64,000 nt of DNA from Thalassolituus hydrocarboniclasticus (GCF_025345565.1 NZ_CP054475.1:3169129-3233128), one strand, 5' to 3'. Counted from the first letter of the stretch, positions 36,329 through 46,968 are shown. Notes: generated by a model from the letters alone, not told the origin. A program made the numbers and translations.

Positions 36329-37495
36329 CTATGCGGACAAGGACGTCCGCGGCATCCGTAACAGCACCACCAGCAACAGCAGCAAGGCCGGCACCGTGGT
36401 CAGCAATAACCCCTGCCAGCCGATCAGCAGCACCACCGCTCCCGACGCCAGAGCCCCCACCGCCTGAGCACCAAACACCGCCAGATCATTAATGCCCTGT
36501 ACCCGTGTGGCTTCCGCTGGCCGGTAACACTGACTCAGCAACGAGGTGCCGGCAACAAACAGCAGGTTCCAGCCAAGCCCCAGCAACACCAGTCCCAGCC
36601 AGTAATGCAGTAAGGTCTGATCAAACCAGGCAACCAGCAGACACACCACCATCACCATCAGCCCGGTCATAATCATCCACCAGTGACCTGCCCAGCGGAT
36701 CAGGTGGCCGGAGATCAGCGACGGCAGAAACATCGCCGCAATATGACTCTGAATAACCCACTTGGCATCGCTCAGGGCATAGCCCATTCCCTGCGTCATA
36801 CTCAGTGGCGTTGCCGTCATAATGTAAGCCATAACGCCGTAAGCGCAGGCCGCCGACAGCATTGCCAGCCATAACAGTGGCTGCTGCAGCAACGCCTGCA
36901 ACGGACGGGCATCGTCATGTTGCTGACAGCTTTCTGCCTGCTGGCGCGGCATAAAGCACCAGAGCACCACGCCGGCCAGTACAAAAAAGACTGCCAGACC
37001 GGAGAAGGACGCCGCAAAGCCCCATCCAGGTAACCACGTTGCCAGCCGGGTAAGCTCAGGGCCGAGAAATGCAGAAGCTATACCCGCCAACAGCAGGCGC
37101 GCAGCGACCAGCGGTGTCTGTGCCGCAGGTACTGCTGCCATCGCCACAAAACGGAATTGCTGTACGACAGCGCCAACCGCCCCGAAGCTGAGAGCACTGA
37201 AGGTAAATGCCCAGAACGACTGAGCATGCACCGCCCAGGCCGCAGCAACAGCCGCGACAGCACCAAACAACATCGCAGTTAAAAACAGAGGGCGGCGGCC
37301 AAAGCGGCCAGCCAGCTGTGACGCGGGCAGCACGGCCAGAGCCGTACCAATAATCATGGCGGCTACCGGCAGTGTGGAAAAACGCGGGTCGGGGTGTAGC
37401 TGACTGCCGATGATGCCACCGGCAAAGACCATCAGCGGGGCGGCACTCAGTGCCAGCGCCTGTGCCAGCATCAATCCCCAGATTAAAGCCGGCAC
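36329..37495 (-). CDS. MFS transporter, 12-TM type
   Basis: A 388-aa inner-membrane protein with about twelve hydrophobic helices. The MFS loop 2-3 motif is recognisable (ASQLAGRFGRRPLFLTAMLFG, about residues 58-78). A soluble loop with QQAESCQQHDDARP separates the halves. It begins 10 bp after the speD stop on the same strand, so it is probably cotranscribed and could export polyamines or related amines; the substrate is inferred from context only. Confidence 0.85.
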   Translation of the reverse strand: MPALIWGLMLAQALALSAAPLMVFAGGIIGSQLHPDPRFSTLPVAAMIIGTALAVLPASQLAGRFGRRPLFLTAMLFGAVAAVAAAWAVHAQSFWAFTFSALSFGAVGAVVQQFRFVAMAAVPAAQTPLVAARLLLAGIASAFLGPELTRLATWLPGWGFAASFSGLAVFFVLAGVVLWCFMPRQQAESCQQHDDARPLQALLQQPLLWLAMLSAACAYGVMAYIMTATPLSMTQGMGYALSDAKWVIQSHIAAMFLPSLISGHLIRWAGHWWMIMTGLMVMVVCLLVAWFDQTLLHYWLGLVLLGLGWNLLFVAGTSLLSQCYRPAEATRVQGINDLAVFGAQAVGALASGAVVLLIGWQGLLLTTVPALLLLLVVLLRMPRTSLSA

Positions 37496-37505
37496 AGCGA
37501 CCTCC

Positions 37506-38297
37506 TTAGGGCATATTGCGGGAGTAGAAAATTTCCAGCATTTCTTTGCGCAGCTTGGCTTCCACCTCGGCGCGCTCGTCGGCGTCCATGGTTTTTACAC
37601 CTTCGCCAAACAGATAATTATCCAGTTCAAAATCCTTCAGCAGCATTTTGGTGTGGAAGGTATTTTCCTGATATACGTTCACGTCAATCATCTGATAGGC
37701 GTTACGGGTATCTTCGGTCAGATACTTCTGGATAGAGTTAATGTTGTGGTCGATATAATGCTTCACACCATCAACATCACGGGTAAAGCCACGCACACGG
37801 TAGTCGACGGTCACGATGTCAGAATCAAAGCTGTGAATCAGATAATTCAGCGCTTTCAGCGGTGAAATCAGACCACAGGTAGAAACGTCGATATCGGCAC
37901 GGAAAGTCGAGATACCACCATGCGGATGGCTTTCCGGATAAGTGTGTACCGTTACATGACTCTTATCCAGATGAGCGACGACAGTATCACGCAGCGGACC
38001 CGGTTTTTCCTGCATCAGGTCTTCGCTGGGCGGTACTTCATGTTCGGCTACCAGAATGGTCACACTGGCGCCCTGCGGATCATAATCCTGACGCGCGATG
38101 TTAAGGATATTCGCGCCGATGATATCAACAACGTCTGTCAGAATTTTCGTCAGACGATCTGCACTGTACAACTCATCGATGTACTCAATATATTCCTGAC
38201 GCTCTTTTTCTGTTTTGGTGTAACAGATATCGTAAATATTAAAGCTCAGGGATTTGGTCAGATTGTTGAAACCATGCAACCGCAATTTATTGTTCAA
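37506..38297 (-). CDS. speD: S-adenosylmethionine decarboxylase proenzyme
   Basis: A 263-aa enterobacterial-type (E. coli-like) enzyme providing decarboxylated SAM for spermidine synthesis. The proenzyme self-cleaves at Lys112-Ser113 in [13 protein letters not shown], creating the pyruvoyl group. [20 protein letters not shown], then [19 protein letters not shown], are the family blocks. Part of the pseudomonad-like speD-osmC-crp block; no speE is visible nearby. Confidence 0.96.
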   Translation of the reverse strand: MNNKLRLHGFNNLTKSLSFNIYDICYTKTEKERQEYIEYIDELYSADRLTKILTDVVDIIGANILNIARQDYDPQGASVTILVAEHEVPPSEDLMQEKPGPLRDTVVAHLDKSHVTVHTYPESHPHGGISTFRADIDVSTCGLISPLKALNYLIHSFDSDIVTVDYRVRGFTRDVDGVKHYIDHNINSIQKYLTEDTRNAYQMIDVNVYQENTFHTKMLLKDFELDNYLFGEGVKTMDADERAEVEAKLRKEMLEIFYSRNMP

Positions 38298-38332
38298 TAG
38301 TTCATCCTCACACTACCGCGCGAACGGTTTTT

Positions 38333-38755
38333 TTACTCAGATTCAATCACAGCGAAACTGTGAGTAATTTCCACACCACCCTGCTCCAGCATAATGGAAG
38401 CCGAGCAATACTTTTCTGCAGACAGCTTCACTGCCCGCTCTACCGCCGACTCTTTAAGAGCGCGGCCGGTCACTTTGAAATGCACATGAATTTTAGTGAA
38501 CACACTGGGCACAGCATCAGCGCGTTCGGCTTCAATTTCCGCCACACAATCACTGACCGCCAGACGCTGCTTGGTCAGAATGCTCATCACATCAAAGCTG
38601 GTACAGCCACCCAGTCCCAGCAGCAACATTTCCATCGGGCGGATACCCATGTTGCGGCCACCATGATCGGCAGGACCATCCATTACAACGGCATGACCGC
38701 TGCCGGATTCACCGAGAAACATGGCGTTATCAACCCATTTAACCGTTGCTTTCAT
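38333..38755 (-). CDS. OsmC-family protein (YhfA-like)
   Basis: A 140-aa OsmC/Ohr-fold protein. It has the family Cys pair in modified form, GGCTSFDVMSIL (about residues 51-62) and AEKYCSASIMLE (about 113-124), which in the family reduces peroxides. The ATG at 38755 with AGGGG just upstream gives the usual length; the open frame extends to 38881 without a better site. Divergent from crp/vfr as in pseudomonads. Confidence 0.9.
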   Translation of the reverse strand: MKATVKWVDNAMFLGESGSGHAVVMDGPADHGGRNMGIRPMEMLLLGLGGCTSFDVMSILTKQRLAVSDCVAEIEAERADAVPSVFTKIHVHFKVTGRALKESAVERAVKLSAEKYCSASIMLEQGGVEITHSFAVIESE

Positions 38756-38938
38756 TCTGGCCCCTGAGGTCTGACTGGAAAAAACGCGGAGATTACCATA
38801 CCCGGGGGGCGGGGATAAATCGTAAGTGGCCAAAAAAGCCGGATAGACAGCCAAAGATCCTGTTGCGGTATAACAGTTCACCTTCGGCGGCTAATGAGTG
38901 ATAATCGGAGGTCGATTACCCGGAATCGGATGCCAAGC

Positions 38939-39577
38939 ATGAGCCTGCCCCACGCGCAATCAAAACATCAACATCTCCTCGACTTCCTGTCGCATTGTCA
39001 CAAGAGGCGTTACCCTGCCCGTTCGACACTGATTTATGCCGGGGAAGAGAGCGATACGCTGTTTTACCTGATGAAAGGCTCTGTCACCGTCATTATTGAA
39101 GATAGTGACGGTCGCGAAATGATCATGGCCTACCTGAACGAAGGCGACTTTTTTGGCGAGATGGGCCTGTTTGACGATCAGCAACCCCCCCGCACCGCCT
39201 GGGTAAAAGCCAAGACCGAGTGTGAAGTCGCTGAGATCAGTTACGCCAAATTTCAGGAGCTGGTCAAACAGGACCCACAACTGATGTTCCATATTTTCCG
39301 TCAGATGGCCAATCGCCTCAGCCGCACAACGCGCAAAGCCGGCGATCTGGCCTTCCTCGACGTTACCGGCCGGGTAGCAGGCACATTACTCGACCTGTGC
39401 AAACAACCGGACGCCATGACTCATCCGGATGGCATGCAGATTAAAATCACCCGTCAGGAAATCGGCCGCATTGTTGGCTGCTCGCGTGAAATGGTTGGCC
39501 GGGTTCTTAAAGATCTTGAAGAGCAGGGACTGGTTTCCGTTAAAGGTAAAACCATGGTGGTGTTCGGCACCCGCTGA
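38939..39577 (+). CDS. crp: cAMP-activated global regulator Crp/Vfr
   Basis: A 212-aa CRP-family regulator. The cyclic-nucleotide domain has [12 protein letters not shown] and [18 protein letters not shown] (the phosphate-binding Ser of E. coli CRP is Thr here), then [16 protein letters not shown] and the recognition helix [20 protein letters not shown]. The C-terminus [11 protein letters not shown] is identical in wording to Vfr. I prefer the ATG at 38939 because it gives the family N-terminus; in-frame ATGs at 38894 and 38930 add a short unlikely tail. Order osmC-crp-(insert)-trpC recalls P. aeruginosa vfr. Confidence 0.95.
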   Translation: MSLPHAQSKHQHLLDFLSHCHKRRYPARSTLIYAGEESDTLFYLMKGSVTVIIEDSDGREMIMAYLNEGDFFGEMGLFDDQQPPRTAWVKAKTECEVAEISYAKFQELVKQDPQLMFHIFRQMANRLSRTTRKAGDLAFLDVTGRVAGTLLDLCKQPDAMTHPDGMQIKITRQEIGRIVGCSREMVGRVLKDLEEQGLVSVKGKTMVVFGTR

Positions 39578-39669
39578 TTGACCAGCGGATAAAGAAAAAA
39601 CCACCCACAGCAGCGAATCCTGCCACCCTGTTCTAAACTCAGTTGAATACTCATGTTACGGAGCCGGTT

Positions 39670-41217
39670 ATGGCCGACGATTCCCTTTTTGCCGACGACG
39701 ACCTCTTCAGCGAGGACAGCACCGTCAGCACTCCGGAACAAACCTGGCGCGTACTGGTGGCCGATGATGAACCGGACGTTCACCGTATTACCCGCATGGT
39801 TCTGTCCGGCTTTCAGTTTGATGGCCGTCGGGTAGAACTGCTCAGCGCCTACAGCGGTGAAGAAACCCGCCAGATCATGTCCGAAAACGATGATATCGCC
39901 ATGGTTCTGCTTGATGTGGTGATGGAAGAAGACCACGCGGGTCTTAACGTTGCCCGCTACATCCGCGAAGAATTGCGTAACCGCTACACCCGTATTGTGC
40001 TGCGTACCGGACAACCGGGTCAGGCTCCGGAACACGAAGTTATCCGCACCTACGACATCAATGACTACAAAGACAAAACCGAGCTGACCACCACCAAGCT
40101 CAATACCCTGATGTACGCCACCCTGCGCAGCTATCGTGATATCTGCACACTGAATGAACACCGCCGCGGTCTGGAGCGGGTTATCAAAGCCTCCGCTCAG
40201 GTATTCAGCACCGGCGCTATCAGCCAGTTTGCATCGGCGGTTTTATCTCAGGTCACCAACCTGCTTGGTCTGGAACAAAGCGCCCTGTACTGTTCCAGCA
40301 GCAACCATCAGGATCAGCTGCTCGGTGTGCGCCGCTTCCGCGTACTCGCCGCCACCGGAGAAATGCAGAAGCTGACCGATCTGGAATCCTTCGACAGCAT
40401 TCCCGAGCATGTGCGCGAAGGCTTTGAAAAAGCCATGAACAGCCGTGAAAGCCAGTATTACGAAAACTACTATATTGGCTACTTTGCTTCCGAACGTGGC
40501 AGCGAAAGCCTGCTGTATGTGACCTATCATCGTGAGCCTTCAGAGCTGGATAAACAGCTGCTGGAAATTTACGCCACCAATGTCGCCATCACTTACGAAA
40601 ACCTGTTAATGCGCGACGAAATTATCGAGACCCAGCGCGAGCTGGTATACATGCTGGGCGAGGCGGTTGAGAAACGTTCAAAAGAAACCGGCGCCCACGT
40701 TAAACGCGTTGCTCAGATTTCACGTTTGCTGGCCGTTGCTTATGGCCTGCCGGAGCAGGAAGCAGAACTGATCAAGATGGCGGCACCACTGCACGATGTC
40801 GGCAAAATTGCCATCCCCGACAGTATTCTGAATAAACCCGGAAAACACGATGCCGCGGAATGGAACACCATGCAGACCCATGCCCAGATCGGCGCTGATA
40901 TTCTCAGCAAATCCGACCGCCGCATTCTGCAGCTTGCCGCTATTATTGCTGGTCAGCACCATGAGCGCTGGGACGGTACCGGCTACCCGCGCGGTTTAAA
41001 AGGCGAGCAGATTCATATTGCCGGACGCATTACCGCGCTGGCCGACGTATTTGACGCCCTTGGCAGCAAACGTTGCTACAAAGAGCCCTGGGACGATAAA
41101 GATATAATCGATCTTATAACAAAAGAATCAGGGCATCAGTTTGACCCGAAACTGGTTGAGCTGCTGCTGGCCAATCTTGATGAAGTTCTGGAAATTCGCG
41201 CTAACCATCCGGATTAA
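39670..41217 (+). CDS. REC-DUF3369-HD-GYP response regulator (c-di-GMP phosphodiesterase)
   Basis: A 515-aa cytosolic regulator: receiver domain (about 25-150; phospho-acceptor in MVLLDVVMEE), DUF3369 sensory domain (about 160-320) and HD-GYP domain (about 325-510) with HDVGKIAIPD and HHERWDGTGYPRGLKG, so catalytic residues for hydrolysing cyclic di-GMP to pGpG/GMP are present. ATG at 39670 has GGAG six nt upstream and is preferred to a TTG at 39643. No kinase partner is adjacent. It sits between crp and trpC, which are neighbours in P. aeruginosa, so it is an insertion in this lineage. Confidence 0.93.
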   Translation: MADDSLFADDDLFSEDSTVSTPEQTWRVLVADDEPDVHRITRMVLSGFQFDGRRVELLSAYSGEETRQIMSENDDIAMVLLDVVMEEDHAGLNVARYIREELRNRYTRIVLRTGQPGQAPEHEVIRTYDINDYKDKTELTTTKLNTLMYATLRSYRDICTLNEHRRGLERVIKASAQVFSTGAISQFASAVLSQVTNLLGLEQSALYCSSSNHQDQLLGVRRFRVLAATGEMQKLTDLESFDSIPEHVREGFEKAMNSRESQYYENYYIGYFASERGSESLLYVTYHREPSELDKQLLEIYATNVAITYENLLMRDEIIETQRELVYMLGEAVEKRSKETGAHVKRVAQISRLLAVAYGLPEQEAELIKMAAPLHDVGKIAIPDSILNKPGKHDAAEWNTMQTHAQIGADILSKSDRRILQLAAIIAGQHHERWDGTGYPRGLKGEQIHIAGRITALADVFDALGSKRCYKEPWDDKDIIDLITKESGHQFDPKLVELLLANLDEVLEIRANHPD

Positions 41218-41234
41218 TGTCTGCGAAACGATAT

Positions 41235-41263
41235 AAAAAAACCGGCAACTGCCGGTTTTTTTA
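41235..41263. terminator. Bidirectional terminator between HD-GYP gene and trpC
   Basis: ACCGGCA (41241-41247), loop AC, TGCCGGT (41250-41256) flanked by A- and T-runs; serves both convergent transcription units. Confidence 0.92.
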
Positions 41264-41295
41264 TATCTTCATTAATTACAGCGCCAGCAAGACTG

Positions 41296-42096
41296 TCAGA
41301 AAAACAAAGCCTGCAATGCATCACCCGGCTCATCAGCGCGCATAAAGGCTTCGCCGACCAGAAATGCATTCACATTACGCGCACGCATCAGCGCCACATC
41401 ATCCGGCGTCAGAATGCCGCTTTCGGTTACCAGTAATTTACCGTCCGGTATCTTGTCCAGCAGCCCGAATGTCGTATCCAGCGTCAGCTCAAAGGTATGC
41501 AGATTGCGGTTATTAATACCCAGCAGCGGAGTCTGCATGGTAAGAGCCGTCTGCAATTCTTCTTCATCATGCACCTCGACCAGTACATCCATACCCAGCT
41601 CATGGGCAATGCCTTCCAGATCCTGTAACTGCATTTTGCTCAGCGCTGACACGATCAGCAGTACGCAGTCAGCATTAATGCTGCGCGCTTCATAAATCTG
41701 ATAAGGATCGACCAGAAAATCTTTACGGATAACCGGTAAAGAACAGGCACTGCGCGCTGCTTTAAGAAAATCCTCATGTCCCTGAAAATAATCACGATCG
41801 GTCAGTACCGACAAACAAGCCGCTCCGGCCCGCTCATAGGACTCAGCAATAGCCTGCGGAATAAAATTCTCCCGCAACACGCCTTTAGACGGTGAAGTTT
41901 TTTTAATTTCGGCAATAACCGCAGGCAAGCCCGCATCGACCTTGGCCTGCATAGCGCGATAAAAGCCGCGTAACTCTGCAGCATCCATATCCAGAGCCTG
42001 CGCTTTCAGTTCATTCAGCGGTAATGTTTTACTGCGGCTACGGACTTCTTCTGCCTTGGTTGCCAGAATTTTTTTCAGAATGGTTGGAGTATTCAT
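41296..42096 (-). CDS. trpC: Indole-3-glycerol-phosphate synthase
   Basis: A 266-aa single-domain TIM barrel catalysing ring closure of CdRP in tryptophan synthesis. [17 protein letters not shown] (about residues 62-78), [18 protein letters not shown] and [13 protein letters not shown] are the family active-site motifs. It is not fused to TrpF. Last gene of the trpE-G-D-C run; 3 bp after trpD. Confidence 0.97.
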   Translation of the reverse strand: MNTPTILKKILATKAEEVRSRSKTLPLNELKAQALDMDAAELRGFYRAMQAKVDAGLPAVIAEIKKTSPSKGVLRENFIPQAIAESYERAGAACLSVLTDRDYFQGHEDFLKAARSACSLPVIRKDFLVDPYQIYEARSINADCVLLIVSALSKMQLQDLEGIAHELGMDVLVEVHDEEELQTALTMQTPLLGINNRNLHTFELTLDTTFGLLDKIPDGKLLVTESGILTPDDVALMRARNVNAFLVGEAFMRADEPGDALQALFF

Positions 42097-42099
42097 GAT

Positions 42100-43146
42100 T
42101 TATTTCGCTTCATCTTCGGCCAGATACTTGGAGAAGCTGACCAGTTCATTCAATTTTTCCAGCGCCAGGCCGGTGTAGATAGCATCCTGCGCCATGGCTA
42201 CACCGTCTTTCATGCTCTGTGAAAGACCTGCCACATAAATTGCAGCCCCAGCATTTAATGCAAGAATATCTGCCGCTTTATTACCGGCTGCAGTTTCACG
42301 TTTACCGAGTGCATCTTTAATTAAAGCCAGACTTGCCGCCGGACTGTCGACATCAAGACCAGACAGCACCTGCGGCTCAATGCCTAAATCTTCGGGGCGG
42401 ATAACAAATTCGCGCAGCTCGCCATTTTTCAATTCGCAGGCATAAGTTTCCGTCGCCAGACTGATTTCATCCAGCCCATCCTTGGAGTGCACCACCAGCA
42501 CATGGCCACCATTCATACGCTGCAGCACTTCTGCCACCGGGCGCACCAGTGCTTTGGAAAACACACCAATAACCTGATTGGCGACACCCGCCGGATTGGT
42601 CATTGGCCCCAGAATATTAAAAATGGTACGCATACCCAGCGACTTGCGCGGGCCAATCGCATGCTTCATCGCACTGTGGTGAGAAGGTGCAAACATAAAG
42701 CCTACGCCCAGCTCATCAATACAGCGTGCCACCTGTGCAGACGTTAAATTGAGATTAACACCTGCAGCTTCCAGCAGATCAGCACTGCCCGACTTGGATG
42801 ACACCCCGCGGTTACCATGCTTGGCAACAGTACCGCCTGCTGCAGCGACAATAAAAGATGAGGCAGTTGAAACATTAAATAAATTCGCGCCATCACCACC
42901 GGTGCCGACAATATCAACTGCGTGTCTGGCGTTGATGTTTACACCACTGGCCAGTTCGCGCATCACCGTAACAGCACCGACAATTTCATCAATGCTTTCG
43001 CTCTTCATGCGTAAAGCAACCAGAAAACCACCGATTTGTGCTTCATCACACTGGCCGGTCATAATCTGGCGCATAACATCGGTCATCTCATCGGTGGTTA
43101 AATCCTGACGTTCGACAACGCGGGCCAGGGCGGTACGGATATCCAT
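42100..43146 (-). CDS. trpD: Anthranilate phosphoribosyltransferase
   Basis: A 348-aa enzyme joining PRPP to anthranilate. [17 protein letters not shown] (about residues 79-95) is the PRPP-binding loop; [19 protein letters not shown] follows. It is a stand-alone protein, not fused to TrpG. 32 bp separates it from trpG, 3 bp from trpC. Confidence 0.97.
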   Translation of the reverse strand: MDIRTALARVVERQDLTTDEMTDVMRQIMTGQCDEAQIGGFLVALRMKSESIDEIVGAVTVMRELASGVNINARHAVDIVGTGGDGANLFNVSTASSFIVAAAGGTVAKHGNRGVSSKSGSADLLEAAGVNLNLTSAQVARCIDELGVGFMFAPSHHSAMKHAIGPRKSLGMRTIFNILGPMTNPAGVANQVIGVFSKALVRPVAEVLQRMNGGHVLVVHSKDGLDEISLATETYACELKNGELREFVIRPEDLGIEPQVLSGLDVDSPAASLALIKDALGKRETAAGNKAADILALNAGAAIYVAGLSQSMKDGVAMAQDAIYTGLALEKLNELVSFSKYLAEDEAK

Positions 43147-43178
43147 TATTCATCTCCAGTCAGTGGCACTTGCCGTTG

Positions 43179-43766
43179 TCAGTTCAGAGTGGTCTGCAGG
43201 AAGTTTTTCAGCAGATCATGTCCATGCTCAGTGAGAATAGACTCCGGATGAAACTGCACGCCCTCGATCGGTAATTCGCGATGACGCACCCCCATAATTT
43301 CTTCCATGCTGCCGTCCGGATTTTCTGTCCAGGCGGTAATTTCCAGACATTCCGGAAGATTTTGTTTATCAATGACCAGAGAGTGGTAACGGGTAGCGTT
43401 ATACGGATTTTTCAGGCCACGGAAAACGCCGCTGTCAGCGTGATGAATCTGAGAAATTTTTCCGTGCATCACCTGACCGGCACGGATGATATTGCCACCG
43501 AAAACCTGACCAATACTCTGATGGCCTAAACAAATTCCCAGAATCGGTAATTTACCCGCGAAGTAGCGGATAGCTTCCATGGAGATACCGGCTTCGTTTG
43601 GTGTACACGGCCCTGGAGAAATCACCAGATGATCCGGCTTTAATGCTTCAATTTCTTCAATGGTAATTTCATCGTTGCGGAACACGCGCACATCGGCACC
43701 CAGTTCGGCAAAATACTGTACGACGTTGTAGGTAAACGAATCGTAATTATCAATCATGACTAACAT
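43179..43766 (-). CDS. trpG: Anthranilate synthase, glutaminase component
   Basis: A 195-aa class I glutamine amidotransferase that supplies ammonia to TrpE. Catalytic Cys79 in [12 protein letters not shown], and His/Glu in VQFHPESI near the C-terminus. ATG at 43766 has AGGAG 8 nt upstream; the frame stays open further but overlaps the trpE end. It lies 49 bp after trpE. Confidence 0.96.
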   Translation of the reverse strand: MLVMIDNYDSFTYNVVQYFAELGADVRVFRNDEITIEEIEALKPDHLVISPGPCTPNEAGISMEAIRYFAGKLPILGICLGHQSIGQVFGGNIIRAGQVMHGKISQIHHADSGVFRGLKNPYNATRYHSLVIDKQNLPECLEITAWTENPDGSMEEIMGVRHRELPIEGVQFHPESILTEHGHDLLKNFLQTTLN

Positions 43767-43815
43767 TGCTGTGACTCCTGCGACGCGTTTTTTACACGCC
43801 GTAATGATGCTGTGG

Positions 43816-45300
43816 TTACTGGTCCAGTCCGGCTTCTGCCATGGCAACGGCACGGAACATCGCCCGGCCTTTATTCATGGTTTCTTTCCATTCCAGTCGC
43901 GGAACAGAGTCCGCTACCACCCCGGCACCTGCCTGAATATTCAGCATGCCGTCTTTAATCACTGCGGTACGGATGGCAATTGCCGTATCCATATTGCCAT
44001 TCCAGCTTAAATAACCCACCGCACCACCATAGACGCCGCGCTTGGTCGATTCATATTCATCGATAATTTCCATCGCACGTATTTTAGGCGCACCGCTCAG
44101 TGTGCCGGCCGGATGTACCGCGCGCAGAACATCCATAGCGGTTACACCATCTTTAACCTGGCCGGTCACATTGGAAACGATATGCATCACGTGGGAATAA
44201 CGCTCGACCACCATCTGATCGGTAACCTTTACTTCACCGGTTTTGGCAACCCGGCCAACATCGTTACGACCCAGGTCAATCAGCATTAAATGTTCGGCTA
44301 TTTCTTTCGGGTCGGATAATAACTCCCGCTCCAGTGCCTGATCTTCTTCCACCGTTTCACCGCGATAACGGGTTCCGGCAATCGGACGTACGGTCACCTC
44401 GCCATCTTCCAGACGCGCCAGAATTTCCGGTGACGAGCCGACAACATGAAAATCGCCAAGGTTCATACAGTACATATAAGGCGATGGATTCAGCGTACGC
44501 AGCGCACGATAGATATTGACCGGATCGCCGTTATAAGGCACCTGCATGCGCTGGGAAATTACACACTGCATAATATCGCCGGCCAGAATGTATTCGCGGA
44601 TATTTTCAACCGCATCCATAAAGGCCTGTTCGCCGAATAATGAACGGAAATCTTCTTCTTTTACTTCGACGGTATTTTCCAGTGGCCGGCCAACCGTGCC
44701 GCTGTATGGTTGACGCAGCTGCTGACGCAACTCATCCAGCCGGGCTTCAGCCTTCGCCAGAGCATCATCAACAGCCGGGTCAGCCATGACGATCAGATGC
44801 AGTTTACCGCTGAGGTTATCAAATACCACAACCTCTTCAGAAATCATCAGCAGAATATCCGGTGTATTCAGCTCATCCGCCGGGCAGGATTTCTGCAGGC
44901 GCGGTTCAATATAGCGCACGGTGTCATAACCGAAATAGCCAACCAGTCCACCATCAAACTTAGGCAGGCCATCAAGCTGGGGAACCCGGAAACGCTGCTG
45001 GAATTCGCTGATAAACTCCAGCGGATCTGCCACGTCATGCTCTTCGATCACTTCACCATCACGCTGCAGCACAACCTGTTGTCCGCGCACGATCAGCACA
45101 TCACGGCAAGGCAGGCCAATCATGGAGTAACGGCCCCACTTTTCGCCGCCCTGTACGGATTCCAGCAGATAGGTATAAGGCGCAGCAGCCAGCTTCAGAT
45201 AAGTACTCAGAGGTGTGTCGAGGTCAGCCAAAACCTGGCGTGATACCGGAATACGGTTAAAACCCTGCTCAGCCAGAGCAGCAAATTGATGCGGAGTCAT
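43816..45300 (-). CDS. trpE: Anthranilate synthase component I
   Basis: A 494-aa chorismate-using enzyme. The feedback-inhibition motif LLES (residues 45-48) for tryptophan binding is present, and the C-terminal chorismate-binding block has [34 protein letters not shown] and [20 protein letters not shown]. The 226 bp upstream (45301-45526) hold no tandem Trp codons; the only leader-like ORF (about 20 codons) has no Trp, so classical attenuation is unlikely. Confidence 0.97.
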   Translation of the reverse strand: MTPHQFAALAEQGFNRIPVSRQVLADLDTPLSTYLKLAAAPYTYLLESVQGGEKWGRYSMIGLPCRDVLIVRGQQVVLQRDGEVIEEHDVADPLEFISEFQQRFRVPQLDGLPKFDGGLVGYFGYDTVRYIEPRLQKSCPADELNTPDILLMISEEVVVFDNLSGKLHLIVMADPAVDDALAKAEARLDELRQQLRQPYSGTVGRPLENTVEVKEEDFRSLFGEQAFMDAVENIREYILAGDIMQCVISQRMQVPYNGDPVNIYRALRTLNPSPYMYCMNLGDFHVVGSSPEILARLEDGEVTVRPIAGTRYRGETVEEDQALERELLSDPKEIAEHLMLIDLGRNDVGRVAKTGEVKVTDQMVVERYSHVMHIVSNVTGQVKDGVTAMDVLRAVHPAGTLSGAPKIRAMEIIDEYESTKRGVYGGAVGYLSWNGNMDTAIAIRTAVIKDGMLNIQAGAGVVADSVPRLEWKETMNKGRAMFRAVAMAEAGLDQ

Positions 45301-45526
45301 AAAGAACCTTCAAGATTAATAAGCGCAAAAATACATGGCCATGCGGCCGGAAAGGTTGGCAGCTGCGCTTAACACCATCGACAGGTCAGATGCTGACCCT
45401 GTTGCAGGGGGCGGTTATATTGAAAAAACACCGCTGGGCTCCGTTGAATGATCAGAGAAGAGGTAAGCACGAACTATAACGACATGCAGGACGGGCAGCA
45501 AGAAGCAGATGCCCATTGCTGGGGGA

Positions 45527-46198
45527 CTATTCCGCCCGCCAGTCCAGACAGGGCCAACCGCGCTGCTGTGCAGCCTGACGCAGCTGCGGATTAGGATTCA
45601 GCACCACCGGTTGCGCAACCATTTCCAGCAGCGGCATATCGGAATGGCTGTCAGTGTAAAACGCAGCATCGGTGAAACTCAGGCCTCGTTCCGTAAGAAA
45701 ACGCCGTGCCAGCTCGACTTTTCCCGGACCATAGCACATGGGCCGTTCCAGTCCGGTAATTCGTTCACCATCGGTACTCAGGCGGTTACTGATCACATGG
45801 GCAAACCCCAGTGCCTGACCATAAGCTCGGGCAATCACATCATCAGAACCGGTAATCATCACCAGCTGCGCGCCCTTGCGCTGATAAGCAAACAGCAGTG
45901 ATGCCGCCTGCGGATAGATGTGCAACTGGCCACGCTCATTAAAAAAGCGCTCCACCCGGTTCTGATACTCAGCCAGACTCATACCGCGGGTACGGGTACG
46001 GTAGTAATTGGACAGGCGCCAATGGGTGACCCGACCTTTTTTGTAAGCCCGGTACAGAGATGCCAGGGCCAGCATGGCTTCAACAACCGCCCAGCGCTCA
46101 CGACGAAAACGCCACTTAATCCACAGACTGTTGGCGTCTTTATTGATCAGGGAGTCGTCCAGATCGAAAAATACAACAGGAACATCGTATACCTGCAT
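45527..46198 (-). CDS. HAD-superfamily IB phosphatase
   Basis: A 223-aa hydrolase of the SerB-like IB subgroup: motif I FFDLDDSLINKD (about residues 10-21, nucleophile Asp), motif II VMITGSDD, and motif III/IV with FYTDSHSDMPLLEM (about 184-197). Substrate unknown, phosphoserine-type or other small phosphates likely. Encoded between trpE and an OGFr-domain protein, all on the minus strand but with sizeable gaps. Confidence 0.88.
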   Translation of the reverse strand: MQVYDVPVVFFDLDDSLINKDANSLWIKWRFRRERWAVVEAMLALASLYRAYKKGRVTHWRLSNYYRTRTRGMSLAEYQNRVERFFNERGQLHIYPQAASLLFAYQRKGAQLVMITGSDDVIARAYGQALGFAHVISNRLSTDGERITGLERPMCYGPGKVELARRFLTERGLSFTDAAFYTDSHSDMPLLEMVAQPVVLNPNPQLRQAAQQRGWPCLDWRAE

Positions 46199-46236
46199 GG
46201 GGCATTCCGCTTCGGCGCTTAACTGGCGTCAGATTA

Positions 46237-46761
46237 TCACAAGGGACTATCCAGCCCCATAGCGGCCAGACGCCAGTGAGTGACCGTGGCCGATGAGATT
46301 GCAGCAGGATGCGCCACCGCCAGCTTCTGCAGCCCCTGCCAGAATGCGGTCACATGGGCATCCAACCCCAGTATTTTCAGGGATGCCAGCATACGGCTGA
46401 TGCGTCTGTGATTGTGGTTGTCGGGTGTCATCCAGTGGTAATTGTCCACATCGGCAGGAATCAGTAATTCAAATCCCTGTGGAGTTTCACGCATAACAAT
46501 CCCATAAAACTGCAGCATGCGTAATAACGACTGGTGCAAACGGCTTTGCAGCTCATGGGATGAGTGAAAAGCGTCGATCACTTCTGCATTAATGACAGGA
46601 GCTTCCGGGTTGTAAGGGCTTGGATCACGCAGAGGAAAAAGCCACTGAATATAATCATGACAGCTTTCCAGCTCGTTATTGGAGAACGCCAGAATGCCGC
46701 TCAGCGTGCGTCCGCGGTGGTCTGTTCCCTGGCCTGAATAGAACGCAATAATCGGATGCAT
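46237..46761 (-). CDS. Opioid growth factor receptor-related (OGFr_N) domain protein
   Basis: A 174-aa protein whose N-terminal half matches the OGFr_N domain known from the animal opioid growth factor receptor and scattered bacterial proteins: FYSGQGTDHRGRTL, then GILAFSNNELESCHDYIQWL and FPL. The bacterial role is unknown. No signal or membrane segment. ATG at 46761 follows CAGGTGT; the frame extends to 46785. It ends 38 bp before the HAD phosphatase gene. Confidence 0.8.
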   Translation of the reverse strand: MHPIIAFYSGQGTDHRGRTLSGILAFSNNELESCHDYIQWLFPLRDPSPYNPEAPVINAEVIDAFHSSHELQSRLHQSLLRMLQFYGIVMRETPQGFELLIPADVDNYHWMTPDNHNHRRISRMLASLKILGLDAHVTAFWQGLQKLAVAHPAAISSATVTHWRLAAMGLDSPL

Positions 46762-46865
46762 ACACCTGCCTGTTACGAAAAACAATAGCGATACGCCTCA
46801 GTATAGCCCTAAGTCAGGATCCGGCGTGATCCTGCCATAAGGTTACGAAATTTGTGCGAAATCGT

Positions 46866-46893
46866 TTGACGTTGCCTGCCGCTGATGTAGTCT
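46866..46893 (+). promoter_or_regulatory. Candidate sigma70 promoter of hpf
   Basis: TTGACG (46866-46871), 16-bp spacer, TAGTCT (46888-46893), with start of transcription expected near 46900 and a leader of about 70 nt. Confidence 0.55.
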
Positions 46894-46917
46894 GAATTAA
46901 CCATCCTGAAGGAGCTT

Positions 46918-46938
46918 CCCGACGGAAAAGCGTCTGGG
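46918..46938 (+). promoter_or_regulatory. Leader hairpin upstream of hpf
   Basis: CCCGACG (46918-46924), loop GAAAAG, CGTC-T-GGG (46931-46938). It lies 31 bp before the hpf start, within the predicted leader, with a GGA at the loop base and AAGGAG just upstream. Post-transcriptional control (for example by a CsrA-type protein) is possible but unproven. Confidence 0.4.
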
Positions 46939-46968
46939 TTCCTGAGTCAATCAACAAAAGGAGCGACT

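Noticed and set aside
38755..38939. Crp autoregulatory site between osmC and crp
   Set aside because: No TGTGA-N6-TCACA-like sequence is present in the gap.
45301..45526. trp attenuator leader
   Set aside because: No tandem Trp codons, no Trp in the one short leader ORF and no terminator/antiterminator pair.
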